A stretch of 64,000 nt of DNA, from positions 2,666,001 to 2,730,000 of the forward strand of contig NZ_JAMSHO010000001.1 of NCBI RefSeq assembly GCF_040147005.1. Direction: 5' to 3'. The notes beneath the pieces are model-generated. The model did no database searches. It was given only the letters and a program-made list of their open reading frames with translations, and was not told where the DNA came from. Shown one piece after another: positions 1 to 10,359 of this stretch. This DNA comes from Halomonas sp. H10-9-1 (lineage in GTDB: Bacteria > Pseudomonadota > Gammaproteobacteria > Pseudomonadales > Halomonadaceae). The position numbers and the translations under genes are program-made. Position 1 is the stretch's first letter. Every line of letters starts with the position of its first letter.

Positions 1-26
1 ACCCGGCACCAGGGGCGCCCCACCGA

Positions 27-116
27 CAGGGCCCGGGTGTTACCCGGGCCCTGCTGCCGTTGCCCGGGTCCCTGACGCGCGAACGCCGGGACGGTTTCCC
101 GTCCCGGCGTTCGCGC
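27..116 (-). terminator. Two strong hairpins downstream of gap
   Basis: Reading away from gap, the first hairpin has 18-base perfect arms (77-94 and 99-116) with a 4-base loop. The second has 12-base arms (27-38 and 42-53) with a 3-base loop. Neither is followed by a clear T tract, so they may stop transcription inefficiently or mainly protect the mRNA 3' end. Confidence 0.5.
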
Positions 117-147
117 CAAGGACCCGGCGACAGGCCGGGTCAGGCGA

Positions 148-1170
148 TCAGGCCGCTTCGCGTTTGGCGTCGCTCACCGCCTGCATGGCGAGTGCGGTAT
201 CCAGCATGCGGTTGGAGAAGCCCCACTCGTTGTCGTACCAGGCCATCACCTTCACCAGGCGACCGTTCACCCGGGTGTGGTTGGCATCGAAGGTGGAAGA
301 GTGGGCGTCGTGGTTGAAGTCGATGGAGACCAGCGGCTGGGCGTTGACCGCCAGCACCGGGGAGGCCTCGGCGGCCCGGGCAACGATGGCGTTGATCTCC
401 TCCCGGGTGGTGTCTCGGCCGGCGGTGAACACCAGGTCGACCAGGGAGACGTTGATCACCGGCACCCGCACCGCCAGGCCGTCGAACTTGCCGGCGAGTT
501 CCGGCAGCACCAGCCCGACGGCGGCGGCGGCCCCGGTCTTGGTCGGGATCATCGAGTGGGTGGCGCTGCGCGCCCGGTAGGGATCGCTGTGATAGACGTC
601 GGAGAGGTTCTGGTCGTTGGTGTAGGCGTGCACCGTGGTCATCAGGCCGTTCTCGATGCCCACCGCCGCGTTGAGGGCCTGAGCGATCGGCGCCAGGCAG
701 TTGGTGGTGCAGGAAGCGTTGGAGACCACCTTGTGCTCGGCGCTCAGGACCTGCTCGTTCACCCCGTAGACCACGGTGGCGTCGGCATCCGGGCTCGGCG
801 CTGAGATCAGTACCCGCCGGGCGCCGGCCGCGAGGTGCTTGGCGGCGGCGGCACGTCGGGTGAACAGCCCGGTGCACTCCATCACCAGATCGACGCCCAG
901 CGTCGCCCAGGGCAGCGCCGCCGGGTCCCGCTCGGATAGGATGGCGATGCGGTCGCCGTCAACGCAAAGGCTCTGCTCGTCGTGCTCTACCTTGAAGGGG
1001 AAGTGGCCGTGCACGGTATCGTGGCGCAGCAGATGGGCGTTGAGGGCGGGATCACCGAGATCGTTGATGGCCACCACCTGCACCCGGTGGCGATAGCCGT
1101 TCTCGTAGAGGGCCCGCAGCACGTTGCGGCCGATGCGGCCGAAGCCGTTGATGGCAATCTTGAGGGTCAT
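148..1170 (-). CDS. gap: Type I glyceraldehyde-3-phosphate dehydrogenase
   Basis: A 340-residue NAD(P)-dependent enzyme that oxidises glyceraldehyde 3-phosphate to 1,3-bisphosphoglycerate in the cytosol. The N-terminal Rossmann motif [10 protein letters not shown] (8-17) and the catalytic ASCTTNC motif with Cys154 and His181 are intact, as is the C-terminal [11 protein letters not shown]. The N-terminal half looks like erythrose-4-phosphate dehydrogenase (Epd), but the HAYTNDQ and [10 protein letters not shown] segments are those of true GAPDH, as in Pseudomonas GapA. The ATG follows a strong GGGAGGAG ribosome site. It diverges from the pyk operon across a 300-base promoter region. Identity is firm; preference for NAD or NADP cannot be read. 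Confidence 0.95.
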   Translation of the reverse strand: MTLKIAINGFGRIGRNVLRALYENGYRHRVQVVAINDLGDPALNAHLLRHDTVHGHFPFKVEHDEQSLCVDGDRIAILSERDPAALPWATLGVDLVMECTGLFTRRAAAAKHLAAGARRVLISAPSPDADATVVYGVNEQVLSAEHKVVSNASCTTNCLAPIAQALNAAVGIENGLMTTVHAYTNDQNLSDVYHSDPYRARSATHSMIPTKTGAAAAVGLVLPELAGKFDGLAVRVPVINVSLVDLVFTAGRDTTREEINAIVARAAEASPVLAVNAQPLVSIDFNHDAHSSTFDANHTRVNGRLVKVMAWYDNEWGFSNRMLDTALAMQAVSDAKREAA

Positions 1171-1315
1171 GGTTCTCTCCTCCCAGGCGGTGGCCCTGTT
1201 GTGATCTTGTCGTGGTCCGGGGGGAGCCGGTCGGCGGAGGTGGCGGCCGGTCGCCGCCCGACTTGCCCACGGGCTCGTCCTCTCCGCAATGTGCCTCAGC
1301 GGAGGGAAGGATTCA

Positions 1316-1344
1316 AGATTATTTTGGTAAGTTTACATTCGTAA
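1316..1344 (-). promoter_or_regulatory. Predicted gap promoter with embedded operator
   Basis: On the minus strand TTACGA (1344-1339) and TAATCT (1321-1316) are separated by exactly 17 bases, a plausible sigma-70 promoter for gap. The spacer holds the GTAAACTTAC palindrome, so a bound repressor would block RNA polymerase. The rest of the 300-base gap-pyk interval holds a second copy of that palindrome close to pyk and no gene. Confidence 0.5.
1325..1338. promoter_or_regulatory. HexR-like operator, gap side
   Basis: TGGTAAGTTTACAT matches 12 of 14 positions of the palindrome between zwf and hexR. The core GTAAGTTTAC is identical in reverse complement. It lies inside the predicted gap promoter spacer. 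Assignment to HexR is inferred from the shared motif and the neighbouring hexR gene; the half-sites TGTAA/TTACA match known HexR half-sites, but the spacing is shorter than the published 15-16 base consensus. Confidence 0.5.
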
Positions 1345-1409
1345 CGCTTAAAAACTAACCATTATCTGTGGGCTGATACTTACCACGAGCCAGATCTCCG
1401 CTCGATTAG

Positions 1410-1423
1410 TAGTAAACTTACAC
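1410..1423. promoter_or_regulatory. HexR-like operator, pyk side
   Basis: TAGTAAACTTACAC, 12 of 14 positions identical to the zwf-hexR palindrome, 48 bases before the pyk start codon. A possible TATTCT -10 box lies just downstream at 1433-1438, but no good -35 is visible, so the pyk promoter itself is not called. Confidence 0.5.
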
Positions 1424-1470
1424 ATAGTCCGCTATTCTGGACACCCAGCCCCTTGCCCCAGGAGACCGCG

Positions 1471-2940
1471 ATGTCGAGCCAGCCTCACCACTCCTCCATC
1501 CATGACCCCATTCGCCGCACCAAGATCGTCGCCACCCTGGGCCCGGCCAGCGACCGCGAGGGCGTGCTGGAGGCCATGATCGCGGCCGGCGTCGACGTGG
1601 TGCGCCTCAACTTCTCCCACGGCTCCCCCGACGACCACCGCCAGCGCCTGACCCGGGTGCGCGAGATCGCCGACCGCCTGGGCCGGAGCGTCGCCGCCCT
1701 CGGCGACCTCCAGGGGCCCAAGATCCGCATCGCCCGCTTCGCCGAGGGCGCCGTCGAGCTCGCCGAGGGCGCCCCCTTCGTGCTCGACATGGCCCTCGAC
1801 GGCAACGCCGGCGATGCGACCCGGGTCGGCTGCGACTACCAGCAGCTGATCGACGATGTCGCCCCGGGCGACCGCCTGCTGCTCGACGACGGCCGGCTGG
1901 TGCTCGACGTCAGCGGCGTCGAGGGGCGCGAGATCCACACCACCGTGACGGTGGGCGGCAAGCTCTCCAACAACAAGGGCATCAACAAGCAGGGCGGTGG
2001 CCTCTCGGCTCCGGCGCTCACCGACAAGGACCGCGCGGACCTCGCCACCGCCGTGGCGATCGGCGTCGACTACCTGGCGGTCTCCTTCCCGCGCAGTGCC
2101 GCCGACATGGCCGAGGCACGCGAATTGCTCGGCGAGGCCGGGGCCGAGATCGGCCTGGTGGCCAAGCTCGAGCGGGCCGAGGCGGTAGCCGACGAGGCGA
2201 CCCTGGACGGCATCATCCGCGCCTCGGAGGCGGTCATGGTGGCGCGTGGCGACCTGGGCGTGGAGATCGGCGACGCCAAGCTGATCGGTACCCAGAAGCG
2301 CATCATCAAGCGCGCCCGCACCCTCAACCGCGCGGTGATCACCGCCACCCAGATGATGGAGTCGATGATCGAATCGCCGCTGCCCACCCGGGCCGAGGTG
2401 TTCGACGTGGCCAACGCCGTGCTCGACGGCACCGACGCGGTAATGCTCTCTGCCGAGACCGCCGCGGGGCGCTTCCCGGTGGAGACCATCGAGGCGATGG
2501 ACCGGGTCTGCCTGGGCGCCGAGCGGGAGAAGGTCGCCCAGGAATCCGGCCACCGCATCCACGAGGGTTTCTCGCGCATCGACGAGACCATCGCGCTCTC
2601 CGCCATGTACGCCGCCAACCACCTCTCGGGCGTGGCGGCCATCGCCTGCATGACCTCCACCGGCTACACGCCGCTGATTGCCTCGCGGATCCGCTCGGGG
2701 CTGCCCATCGTCGGGCTGGCCCACAGCCCGGTGGCGCAGCGGCGCATGGCGCTCTACCGTGGGGTGGTGTCGCTGCCCTTCGATACCCGCGACATGGCCC
2801 CCACCGAACTCAACGACCGGGCGCTGGCGCTGCTGGTGGAGAAGGGCATCGCCGCGCCCGGCGACCACGTGATCCTGACCCGCGGCGATCACATGAACGC
2901 CCATGGCGGCACCAACACCCTGAAGATCCTGGAGGCATGA
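1471..2940 (+). CDS. pyk: Pyruvate kinase
   Basis: A 489-residue cytosolic enzyme converting phosphoenolpyruvate and ADP to pyruvate and ATP. The family opening [13 protein letters not shown] (15-27), the NFSHG segment and the [10 protein letters not shown] motif of the active-site barrel are present, and the length is normal. The ATG at 1471 is preferred to a TTG at 1453 because AGGAG lies directly before it at the right distance. mgsA starts only 4 bases after the stop, so the two are co-transcribed, followed by pgi. A HexR-like operator lies upstream. Which pyruvate kinase isoform (PykA or PykF type) cannot be decided here. Confidence 0.95.
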   Translation: MSSQPHHSSIHDPIRRTKIVATLGPASDREGVLEAMIAAGVDVVRLNFSHGSPDDHRQRLTRVREIADRLGRSVAALGDLQGPKIRIARFAEGAVELAEGAPFVLDMALDGNAGDATRVGCDYQQLIDDVAPGDRLLLDDGRLVLDVSGVEGREIHTTVTVGGKLSNNKGINKQGGGLSAPALTDKDRADLATAVAIGVDYLAVSFPRSAADMAEARELLGEAGAEIGLVAKLERAEAVADEATLDGIIRASEAVMVARGDLGVEIGDAKLIGTQKRIIKRARTLNRAVITATQMMESMIESPLPTRAEVFDVANAVLDGTDAVMLSAETAAGRFPVETIEAMDRVCLGAEREKVAQESGHRIHEGFSRIDETIALSAMYAANHLSGVAAIACMTSTGYTPLIASRIRSGLPIVGLAHSPVAQRRMALYRGVVSLPFDTRDMAPTELNDRALALLVEKGIAAPGDHVILTRGDHMNAHGGTNTLKILEA

Positions 2941-2944
2941 GCCC

Positions 2945-3424
2945 ATGAACGTGACCCGTCCCCGCCAGACCGTGACCCGCACCCTGCCGGCGCGCAAGCG
3001 CATTGCGCTGATCGCCCACGACGGCAAGAAGGAGGAGCTGCTGGCATGGGCGGCACGCTGGCAGGAGACACTGGCCCGCCACGAACTCACCGGCACCGGC
3101 ACCACGGCGGAGCGGGTGGCCAGGACAGTGGGGCTACCCGTCAGGGGACTGATGAGCGGCCCGCTGGGCGGCGACCAGCAGATCGGCGCCCTGATCACCG
3201 AGCAGCGGCTCGACCTGCTGATCTTCTTCTGGGATCCCTTCGCGCCCCAGCCCCATGATCCCGACGTCAAGGCGCTGCTGCGACTCGCCGCCCTGTGGAA
3301 CATCCCCGTGGCCTGCAACGCCGCCAGCGCCGATTTCCTGATCAGCTCGCCCTGGCTGGAATCGGCCTACGAGATGACCATTCCCGACGCCGGCGCCTGG
3401 ATCTCCGACCGGACCGCCGACTGA
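2945..3424 (+). CDS. mgsA: Methylglyoxal synthase
   Basis: A 159-residue cytosolic enzyme that converts dihydroxyacetone phosphate to methylglyoxal and phosphate, a bypass that relieves sugar-phosphate stress. All residues known from E. coli MgsA are present with a constant offset of six: His25-Asp26 in IAHDGKK, Asp77 in GPLGGDQQ, Asp97 in FFWDPF, His104 and Asp107 in QPHDPDVKA. It starts 4 bases after pyk and precedes pgi, an unusual partner set that ties methylglyoxal formation to the pyk/pgi transcript and possibly to HexR control. Confidence 0.93.
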   Translation: MNVTRPRQTVTRTLPARKRIALIAHDGKKEELLAWAARWQETLARHELTGTGTTAERVARTVGLPVRGLMSGPLGGDQQIGALITEQRLDLLIFFWDPFAPQPHDPDVKALLRLAALWNIPVACNAASADFLISSPWLESAYEMTIPDAGAWISDRTAD

Positions 3425-3465
3425 CCCGACCCCCACCCAACCGACAACAAGAGGCGAGGCTTCCG

Positions 3466-5130
3466 ATGTTCCAGCTGACCCGCAGCGTGACCTGGCAGGC
3501 CCTTGCGCGCCTGCATGCGCAGACCGCCAACGACCGCATCCGCGACTACTTCACCAATGACCCCCAGCGCTTCGAAAAGATGAGCCTGCGCGTCGGCGGC
3601 CTGTTTCTCGACTACTCCAAGCATCAGGTCTCCGACGCGGTGCTCGACAAGCTGATCGAGCTCGCCGAGCACTCGGCGCTGGTGCAGCGCCGCGCCCAGA
3701 TGTTCTCCGGCGACATCATCAACGTCACCGAGGACCGTCCGGTGCTGCACACCGCCCTGCGCAACCTCGGCGAGGGGCCGCTGATGGTCGATGGCCAGGA
3801 CGTGATGCCGGAGATCCAGCGCACCCGCGAGCAGATCCGGGCGTTCTCCGAGGCGGTGCGCAACGGCGAATGGAAGGGCTACAGCGGCGAGCGCATCCGC
3901 GACGTGGTCAACATCGGCATCGGCGGCTCGGACCTGGGGCCCAACATGGCCTGCCGGGCGCTGCTCAAGCACCGCCACCCGGAGCTGAACTTCCACTTCG
4001 TCTCCAACGTCGACGGCGCCCACATCCGCAAGGTGCTCAGCCGCCTCGACCCGGCCACCACCCTGTTCATCGTCTCCACCAAGACCTTCTCCACCCAGGA
4101 GACCCTGCTCAACGCCCATACCGCCCGGCGCTGGTTCCTGGAGAATGCCGGCCCGGATGCCGACGTGGGGGCGCACTTCATCGCCGCTTCCACCAACAAG
4201 AAGGCGGCCATGGCCTTCGGCATCCGCGAGGAGAACGTCTTCGAGTTCTGGGCCTGGGTGGGCGGGCGCTACTCCATGTGGTCCTCCATCGGGCTGCCCA
4301 TCGCCCTCTCCATCGGCTTCGAGGGGTTCATGGAGCTGCTGGAGGGCGCCTATGCCATGGACCAGCACTTCCTCACCGCCCCCTTCCGCGAGAACATGCC
4401 GGTACTGATGGCGCTGATCGGCATCTGGTACATCAACTTCGTCGGCGCCGAGACCCAGGCCATCGTGCCCTACGACCAGGCCCTGCATCAGCTGCCGGCC
4501 TTCCTGCAGCAGCTCGACATGGAGTCCAACGGCAAGTCGGTGGACATCTTCGGCCACCCGGTGGACTACAAGACCGGTCCCATCGTCTGGGGCCAGACCG
4601 GCTCCAACGGCCAGCACGCCTTCTTCCAGCTGCTCCACCAGGGCACCCGCTACGTGCCCATCGACTTCATCGCCTCGCTGAAGCCCGAGCCCGGCATGGA
4701 GGAGCACCACTTCGCCCTGCTCACCAACATGCTGGCCCAGGCCAACGCCTTCATGGAGGGCAGCCAGAGCGGCAGCCGGCTGGACCCCTACAGCTGCCCC
4801 GGCAACCGCCCCTCCAGCGTGCTGCTGCTCGACGAGCTGACGCCGAGGAACCTCGGCGCGCTGATCGCACTGTACGAGCACAAGGTGTTCGTCCAGGGGG
4901 TAATCTGGAACATCAACTCCTTCGACCAGTGGGGCGTGCAGCTCGGCAAGCGCATCGCCGGCGAGATCAGCGAGCGCATCGACGAGCAGAGCCAGGACTT
5001 CGACGCCTCCACCCAGGGGCTGCTGGCGCTGGTGCGTGGCCACTTCGCGGCCGACGGCGCTCCCCGGGCGAGCGCCGACGAGCCCGCGGCGAAACCCGCC
5101 GGCAAGGGCAGCAAGCGAACCCGGCGCTGA
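3466..5130 (+). CDS. pgi: Glucose-6-phosphate isomerase
   Basis: A 554-residue cytosolic enzyme interconverting glucose 6-phosphate and fructose 6-phosphate; in an Entner-Doudoroff organism it also runs backwards to recycle triose phosphates. The signature segments VNIGIGGSDLGP, VSTKTFSTQET, GGRYSMWSSIGLPIAL and the GQTGSNGQHAF region are intact. The reading frame is open further upstream, but the ATG at 3466 has GAGGCGAGG ahead of it and gives the family N-terminus. A basic, alanine-rich tail (about the last 25 residues) is an extension without known role. Third gene after pyk and mgsA. Confidence 0.95.
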   Translation: MFQLTRSVTWQALARLHAQTANDRIRDYFTNDPQRFEKMSLRVGGLFLDYSKHQVSDAVLDKLIELAEHSALVQRRAQMFSGDIINVTEDRPVLHTALRNLGEGPLMVDGQDVMPEIQRTREQIRAFSEAVRNGEWKGYSGERIRDVVNIGIGGSDLGPNMACRALLKHRHPELNFHFVSNVDGAHIRKVLSRLDPATTLFIVSTKTFSTQETLLNAHTARRWFLENAGPDADVGAHFIAASTNKKAAMAFGIREENVFEFWAWVGGRYSMWSSIGLPIALSIGFEGFMELLEGAYAMDQHFLTAPFRENMPVLMALIGIWYINFVGAETQAIVPYDQALHQLPAFLQQLDMESNGKSVDIFGHPVDYKTGPIVWGQTGSNGQHAFFQLLHQGTRYVPIDFIASLKPEPGMEEHHFALLTNMLAQANAFMEGSQSGSRLDPYSCPGNRPSSVLLLDELTPRNLGALIALYEHKVFVQGVIWNINSFDQWGVQLGKRIAGEISERIDEQSQDFDASTQGLLALVRGHFAADGAPRASADEPAAKPAGKGSKRTRR

Positions 5131-5140
5131 GGCACGCTGA

Positions 5141-5174
5141 CGCAGCGGGGCCGGCAACTGCCGGCCCCGCTGCG
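5141..5174 (+). terminator. Hairpin downstream of pgi
   Basis: Perfect 16-base arms (5141-5156 and 5159-5174) begin ten bases after the pgi stop, followed by only three Ts. Likely the 3' end of the pyk-mgsA-pgi transcript. Confidence 0.6.
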
Positions 5175-5196
5175 TTTCACGCCGGCCAGCGACAAC

Positions 5197-5222
5197 AAAA
5201 AAACCCGGCCGCGGGGGCCGGG
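5197..5222 (-). terminator. Rho-independent terminator of zwf-pgl-eda
   Basis: On the minus strand CCCGGCC, a 5-base loop and GGCCGGG (5222-5204) are followed by seven Ts (5203-5197). A textbook intrinsic terminator about 60 bases after the eda stop. Confidence 0.85.
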
Positions 5223-5283
5223 GGAAAGGACAGCGGCTGGCTGTCGAGAGAGCACAGGGGTGCGCCCTGCCGGGCGCGGGAAA

Positions 5284-5946
5284 TCAGTGGTGGAAGCGCT
5301 GGGCCGCATCGCGGGCCAGCTGGCGGATGCCGTTCCAGTCCTCGGCCTCCACCAGCGAGTTCGGCGTCAGCCAGGAGCCGCCCACGCACATCACGTTCCT
5401 GAGCGCCAGGTAGTCCTCGGCGTTGTCGAGGTTGATGCCGCCGGTGGGGCAGAAGCGCGCCTCGGGAATCGGCCCGGCGAAGGCCTTGAGCGCCTTGACG
5501 CCGCCGCTGGCCTCGGCGGGGAAGAACTTGAAGCGGCGATAGCCGTACTGCCAGCCGGTCATCAGCTCGGAGACGGTGGCCACGCCGGGGAGCATCGGCA
5601 CCGGGCTCGAGACGCCATAGCGATAGAGCGCCTCGGTGGTGCCCGGGGTGACCACGAAGTCGGCGCCGGCCTGCTCGGCCTTGCGGTACTGGGCCGGCGT
5701 GAGCACGGTGCCCACCCCGATGCTGGCCTGGGGCAGCGCGGCCTTGATGCGGCGGATCGCCTCCAGGGCACAGTCGGTGCGCAGGGTCACCTCGAGCACG
5801 GTCAGCCCCCCTTCGACCAGGGCGGTGGCCAGGGGCACGGCGTCCTCCACGCGCTGGATGGCGAGCACCGGGATCACCTCGGCCTTGAGGCAGATGCTGT
5901 CGAGCTCGGTGGTGCGGGTGGAGGGCAGCTGCTTGTCGATGGTCAT
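5284..5946 (-). CDS. eda: KDPG aldolase (2-dehydro-3-deoxyphosphogluconate aldolase)
   Basis: A 220-residue class I aldolase that splits 2-keto-3-deoxy-6-phosphogluconate into pyruvate and glyceraldehyde 3-phosphate, the last step of the Entner-Doudoroff pathway. Glu52 and Arg56 in LEVTLRT and the Schiff-base Lys140 in RFKFFPAE are present, with the phosphate-binding CPTGGI segment further on. Last gene of the zwf-pgl-eda operon, 18 bases after pgl, and followed by an intrinsic terminator. Some homologues also cleave 4-hydroxy-2-oxoglutarate. Confidence 0.95.
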   Translation of the reverse strand: MTIDKQLPSTRTTELDSICLKAEVIPVLAIQRVEDAVPLATALVEGGLTVLEVTLRTDCALEAIRRIKAALPQASIGVGTVLTPAQYRKAEQAGADFVVTPGTTEALYRYGVSSPVPMLPGVATVSELMTGWQYGYRRFKFFPAEASGGVKALKAFAGPIPEARFCPTGGINLDNAEDYLALRNVMCVGGSWLTPNSLVEAEDWNGIRQLARDAAQRFHH

Positions 5947-5964
5947 TGATGTCTCTCCATGAGA

Positions 5965-6633
5965 TCAGGGGGCCCAGTAGGTGGCCAGGGGGCAGGCGAG
6001 GAAGGCGCGGATCGGCAGTTCGCGGACGTCGTCGCCGGACAGTGCCCGGGCCAGCACGGCGCGCTTGTCGCCGCCGGTGATGTGCAGCACGTGACGGCGG
6101 GCCTGGTGCAGGCGGTCGGCGCTGAGGGTAATGCGCGGCTGGGGCTGGCTGGGGGTGCGCACCGCCACCGCCGCTGCATCGGTGGTCAGCGCCAGGTCGA
6201 GCTCGCGGCTGTCGGGGAACAGCGAGGCGGTATGGCCGTCGCCGCCCATGCCCAGCACCACCACGCTGGCCGGCCAGGCGAGCGGCGCCAGGCGGTCGGC
6301 CACCGCCTCGGCGCCCTGCTCCGGGGTGGGATCCTGGGTGGTCAGCGGCACGAAGGTCGCCTCGGCGGCGGCCCCCTGCAGCAGGTGTTCGCGCACCAGG
6401 CGGGCATTGCTGTCGTCGGCGGACTCGGGCACCCAGCGCTCGTCGGCCAGGGTCACGTCGATGCGCGACCAGGGCAGCGCCATGGCGGCCAGCGCCCGGA
6501 AGAAGGGCACCGGCGTGGAGCCACCGGAGACCACCAGCAGGGCGCGCTCCTGGCGGGCCAGGTCGGTGCGCAGCGCCTCGGCCACGGCCTCGGCCAGCTG
6601 GGTGGCCAGGCGTTCTCGGCAAAGCTCACTCAT
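5965..6633 (-). CDS. pgl: 6-phosphogluconolactonase
   Basis: A 222-residue cytosolic enzyme hydrolysing 6-phosphogluconolactone, the product of Zwf, to 6-phosphogluconate. It belongs to the DevB/SOL family: SGGSTP near residues 36-41, LADERWVP with following DSN, and VLGMGGDGHTASLFP are all visible. Its ribosome site (GAGG) sits in sequence that also encodes the stop of a leftover zwf tail copy, so the ancestral zwf stop probably lay right before pgl. Middle gene of zwf-pgl-eda. Confidence 0.93.
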   Translation of the reverse strand: MSELCRERLATQLAEAVAEALRTDLARQERALLVVSGGSTPVPFFRALAAMALPWSRIDVTLADERWVPESADDSNARLVREHLLQGAAAEATFVPLTTQDPTPEQGAEAVADRLAPLAWPASVVVLGMGGDGHTASLFPDSRELDLALTTDAAAVAVRTPSQPQPRITLSADRLHQARRHVLHITGGDKRAVLARALSGDDVRELPIRAFLACPLATYWAP

Positions 6634-6827
6634 CGTTGGGGGTCCTCAGTAGTCTTCATACCAGCTTCGTCCGTCCTGGGTGATCATGGCGGTCTTGAGA
6701 GAGGCGCCACGGGCCCGGGGGGCCGGTCGCCAGGCTCTAGTAATCTTCATACCAGCTCCGTCCGTCCCGGGTGATCATGGCGGTCTTGAGAGAGGCGCCA
6801 CGGGCCCCGGGGGCCGGTCGCCAGGCT

Positions 6828-8324
<1,497 letters not shown>

Positions 8325-8390
8325 GTGCGCCTCGCTTTTCGTTGGATTACCAAAAAAATACCCACCGAGCGGTCAAAAGGCAAGTTTTTG

Positions 8391-8404
8391 TTGTAAACTT
8401 ACAA
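8391..8404. promoter_or_regulatory. HexR-like operator between zwf and hexR
   Basis: TTGTAAACTTACAA is a perfect palindrome 66 bases upstream of zwf. Near copies lie before gap and pyk, linking the two divergent promoter pairs. HexR of Pseudomonas is known to bind TTGT...ACAA boxes at zwf, edd and gap; the spacing here is shorter than in those sites. Confidence 0.6.
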
Positions 8405-8471
8405 AACAAACGCCCGCCCGACGGGGACGGTTGGCCGCGACCCACCTCCTCGGGCTAGGATAGCCAGCATA

Positions 8472-8491
8472 ATGTAGTTAAATCACTACAT
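8472..8491. promoter_or_regulatory. Second palindrome upstream of hexR
   Basis: ATGTAGT, six bases, ACTACAT: seven-base perfect arms 61 bases before hexR. It shares the TGTA/TACA ends of HexR boxes and may serve hexR autoregulation. No other gene lies in the 228-base zwf-hexR interval. Confidence 0.45.
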
Positions 8492-8552
8492 CATCTATCC
8501 CGGCTAAATCCGCGGCCCACGCCGCCCGCTGTCATGGAGACCCCCGCCCATC

Positions 8553-9422
8553 ATGGCCAGTCACGACCTGCTCGATCGCATTCGCCAACGCCTCGAGGAA
8601 CTCAACCGCTCCGAGCGCAAGGTCGCCGACGTCATCCTCGCCGACCCCGGCGCCGCCACCAGCATGAGCATCGCCACCCTCGCCCAGGCGGCCTCGGTGA
8701 GCGAGCCCACGGTCAACCGCTTCTGCCGCAGCTTCGATGCCAAGGGCTATCCGGACTTCAAGATCAAGCTGGCCCAGAGCCTGGCCGGCGGCACCCCCTA
8801 CGTGAGCCGCGCCGTGGAGCCGGAAGACAGCGCCGCCGACTATACCCAGAAGATCTTCGGCGCCACCATCGCCGCCCTGGACGAGGCGCGCCGCCAGGCC
8901 GACCCCCAGCGCATCGAGCGGGTCGTGGACTACCTGATCCAGGCCAAGCAGGTGCACTTCTTCGGCCTGGGCGCCTCGGGGGCGGTGGCCCAGGACGCCC
9001 AGCACAAGTTCTTCCGCTTCAACCTGCCGGTCACCGCCTACGTGGACGTGCTGATGCAGCGCATGGTGGCCTCGAGCTGCCATACCGGCGACGTGGTGGT
9101 GGTGATCTCCTGGACCGGTCGCACCCGGGAGCTGGTCGACATTGCCCGGCTGGCCCGGGAGAACGGGGCCGTGGTGCTGGGCATCACCGCGCCGGGTTCG
9201 CCGCTGGCCGCCGAGTGCACCGAGACGCTGGAAGTCGCCATCGCCACCCCCGAGGACACCGACCACTACATGCCGATGACCTCGCGGATGATCCAGCTGG
9301 CACTGATCGACGTACTGGCCACCGGGGTGACCCTGCGCCGCGGCGAGGACTTCCTGGGCCACCTCAAGAAGATCAAGGACAGCCTGCTCGATACCCGCTA
9401 CCCGTCCGGCCGGCCGGACTGA
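8553..9422 (+). CDS. hexR: HexR, RpiR-family transcriptional regulator of glucose catabolism
   Basis: A 289-residue regulator with an N-terminal HTH of the RpiR type (about 1-77, including [23 protein letters not shown]) and a C-terminal SIS sugar-phosphate domain (about 128-260, with [17 protein letters not shown]). Family members with this arrangement next to zwf repress zwf, gap and Entner-Doudoroff genes and release DNA on binding 2-keto-3-deoxy-6-phosphogluconate. Here it diverges from zwf with palindromes between, supporting the same role. The effector is inferred from the family. Confidence 0.92.
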   Translation: MASHDLLDRIRQRLEELNRSERKVADVILADPGAATSMSIATLAQAASVSEPTVNRFCRSFDAKGYPDFKIKLAQSLAGGTPYVSRAVEPEDSAADYTQKIFGATIAALDEARRQADPQRIERVVDYLIQAKQVHFFGLGASGAVAQDAQHKFFRFNLPVTAYVDVLMQRMVASSCHTGDVVVVISWTGRTRELVDIARLARENGAVVLGITAPGSPLAAECTETLEVAIATPEDTDHYMPMTSRMIQLALIDVLATGVTLRRGEDFLGHLKKIKDSLLDTRYPSGRPD

Positions 9423-9493
9423 TCGTCCCGGACTTGCCAGGCCCGGGCCCAGCGACAACAATAGCGGCCCGATTCCCCGACCGGAGCCGCGCC

Positions 9494-10347
9494 ATGCGCC
9501 ACCTCGCCCTTGCCGCCGTCCTCGCCCTGTTCGCCCAGGGGGCGGCCGCCGAGACCTTCCGCTTCACCGCCATCCCCGACGAGGACCAGGCGCGCCTGGT
9601 GGAGCGCTTCGGCAAGGTGGCCGACTACCGGGAGGAGCGCCTGGGCGTCGAGGTGGAGTACGTGCCGGTGAAGTCCTACAGTGCCGCGGTGACCGCCTTT
9701 CGCAACGACCAGGTGCAGCTGGCCTGGTTCGGCGGCCTCTCCGGCGTACAGGCCCGCCGCCTGGTGCCGGGCTCGGTGGCCCTGGCCCAGGGCAGCGAGG
9801 ACGACGCCTTCATGAGCTACTTCATCGCCCACCACTCCACGGGCCTGGAGCGGGCCGACGCGCTGCCCGACGCGATCGAGGGCATGAGCCTCACCTTCGG
9901 CTCGCGCACCTCCACCTCCGGGCGCCTGATGCCGGAGCACTTCTTCCGCCAGCGCTTCGATGACGCCGACCCCGAGGCGTTCTTCTCCCGGGTGGGCTAC
10001 TCCGGCGACCACTCGCGCACCATCGCCCTGGTGGAGGCCGGCACCTGGGACCTGGGCGCGGTGAACTACACCGTGTGGGAGGCCGCGGTGGCCGATGGCC
10101 GCGTCGACACCGACCGGGTCGAGGTGATCTGGGCCACCCCGCCCTACCCCGACTACAACTGGACCCTGCGCGGCGACGCCGACGAGCGCTTCGGCGAGGG
10201 CTTCACCGACCGGGTGCAGGCCGCCTTCCTGGAGATGGACGACCCGGAGCTGCTGGCCAGCTTCCCCCGCGAGGCCTTCATCCCCGCCGACAACGCCCTC
10301 TATGCCCCATCGAAGAGGTGGCCGAGGAGCTCGGCCTGCTGCGCTGA
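9494..10347 (+). pseudogene. PhnD-like ABC substrate-binding protein, frameshifted near its end
   Basis: A periplasmic binding protein with a cleavable signal peptide (about 1-19, ending in AAA) and the opening FRFTAIPDEDQ of the phosphonate/selenate-type binding protein family. The DQVQLAWFGGLSGVQARR segment fits that group, often annotated as putative selenate transporter. Near 10305-10309 one base is missing in a C run: the original frame reads on to 10465 into the next gene, while the shifted frame gives IEEVAEELGLLR and stops at 10347, twelve bases before the ATPase gene, which is the expected end. Only about 13 terminal residues are affected, so the protein may still work, or the base is a sequence error. 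Confidence 0.75.
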
Positions 10348-10359
10348 GGGCCTGACACC

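Noticed and set aside
148..1170. Annotation of the first gene as erythrose-4-phosphate dehydrogenase (epd)
   Set aside because: The N-terminal half is Epd-like, but the catalytic HAYTNDQ and the [10 protein letters not shown] segment are those of GAPDH.
1432..3318. A 628-codon open frame antisense to pyk and mgsA
   Set aside because: It is a shadow frame of high-GC coding DNA: composition is Gly/His/Arg/Val-rich without any family motif, and the opposite strand is clearly pyk-mgsA.
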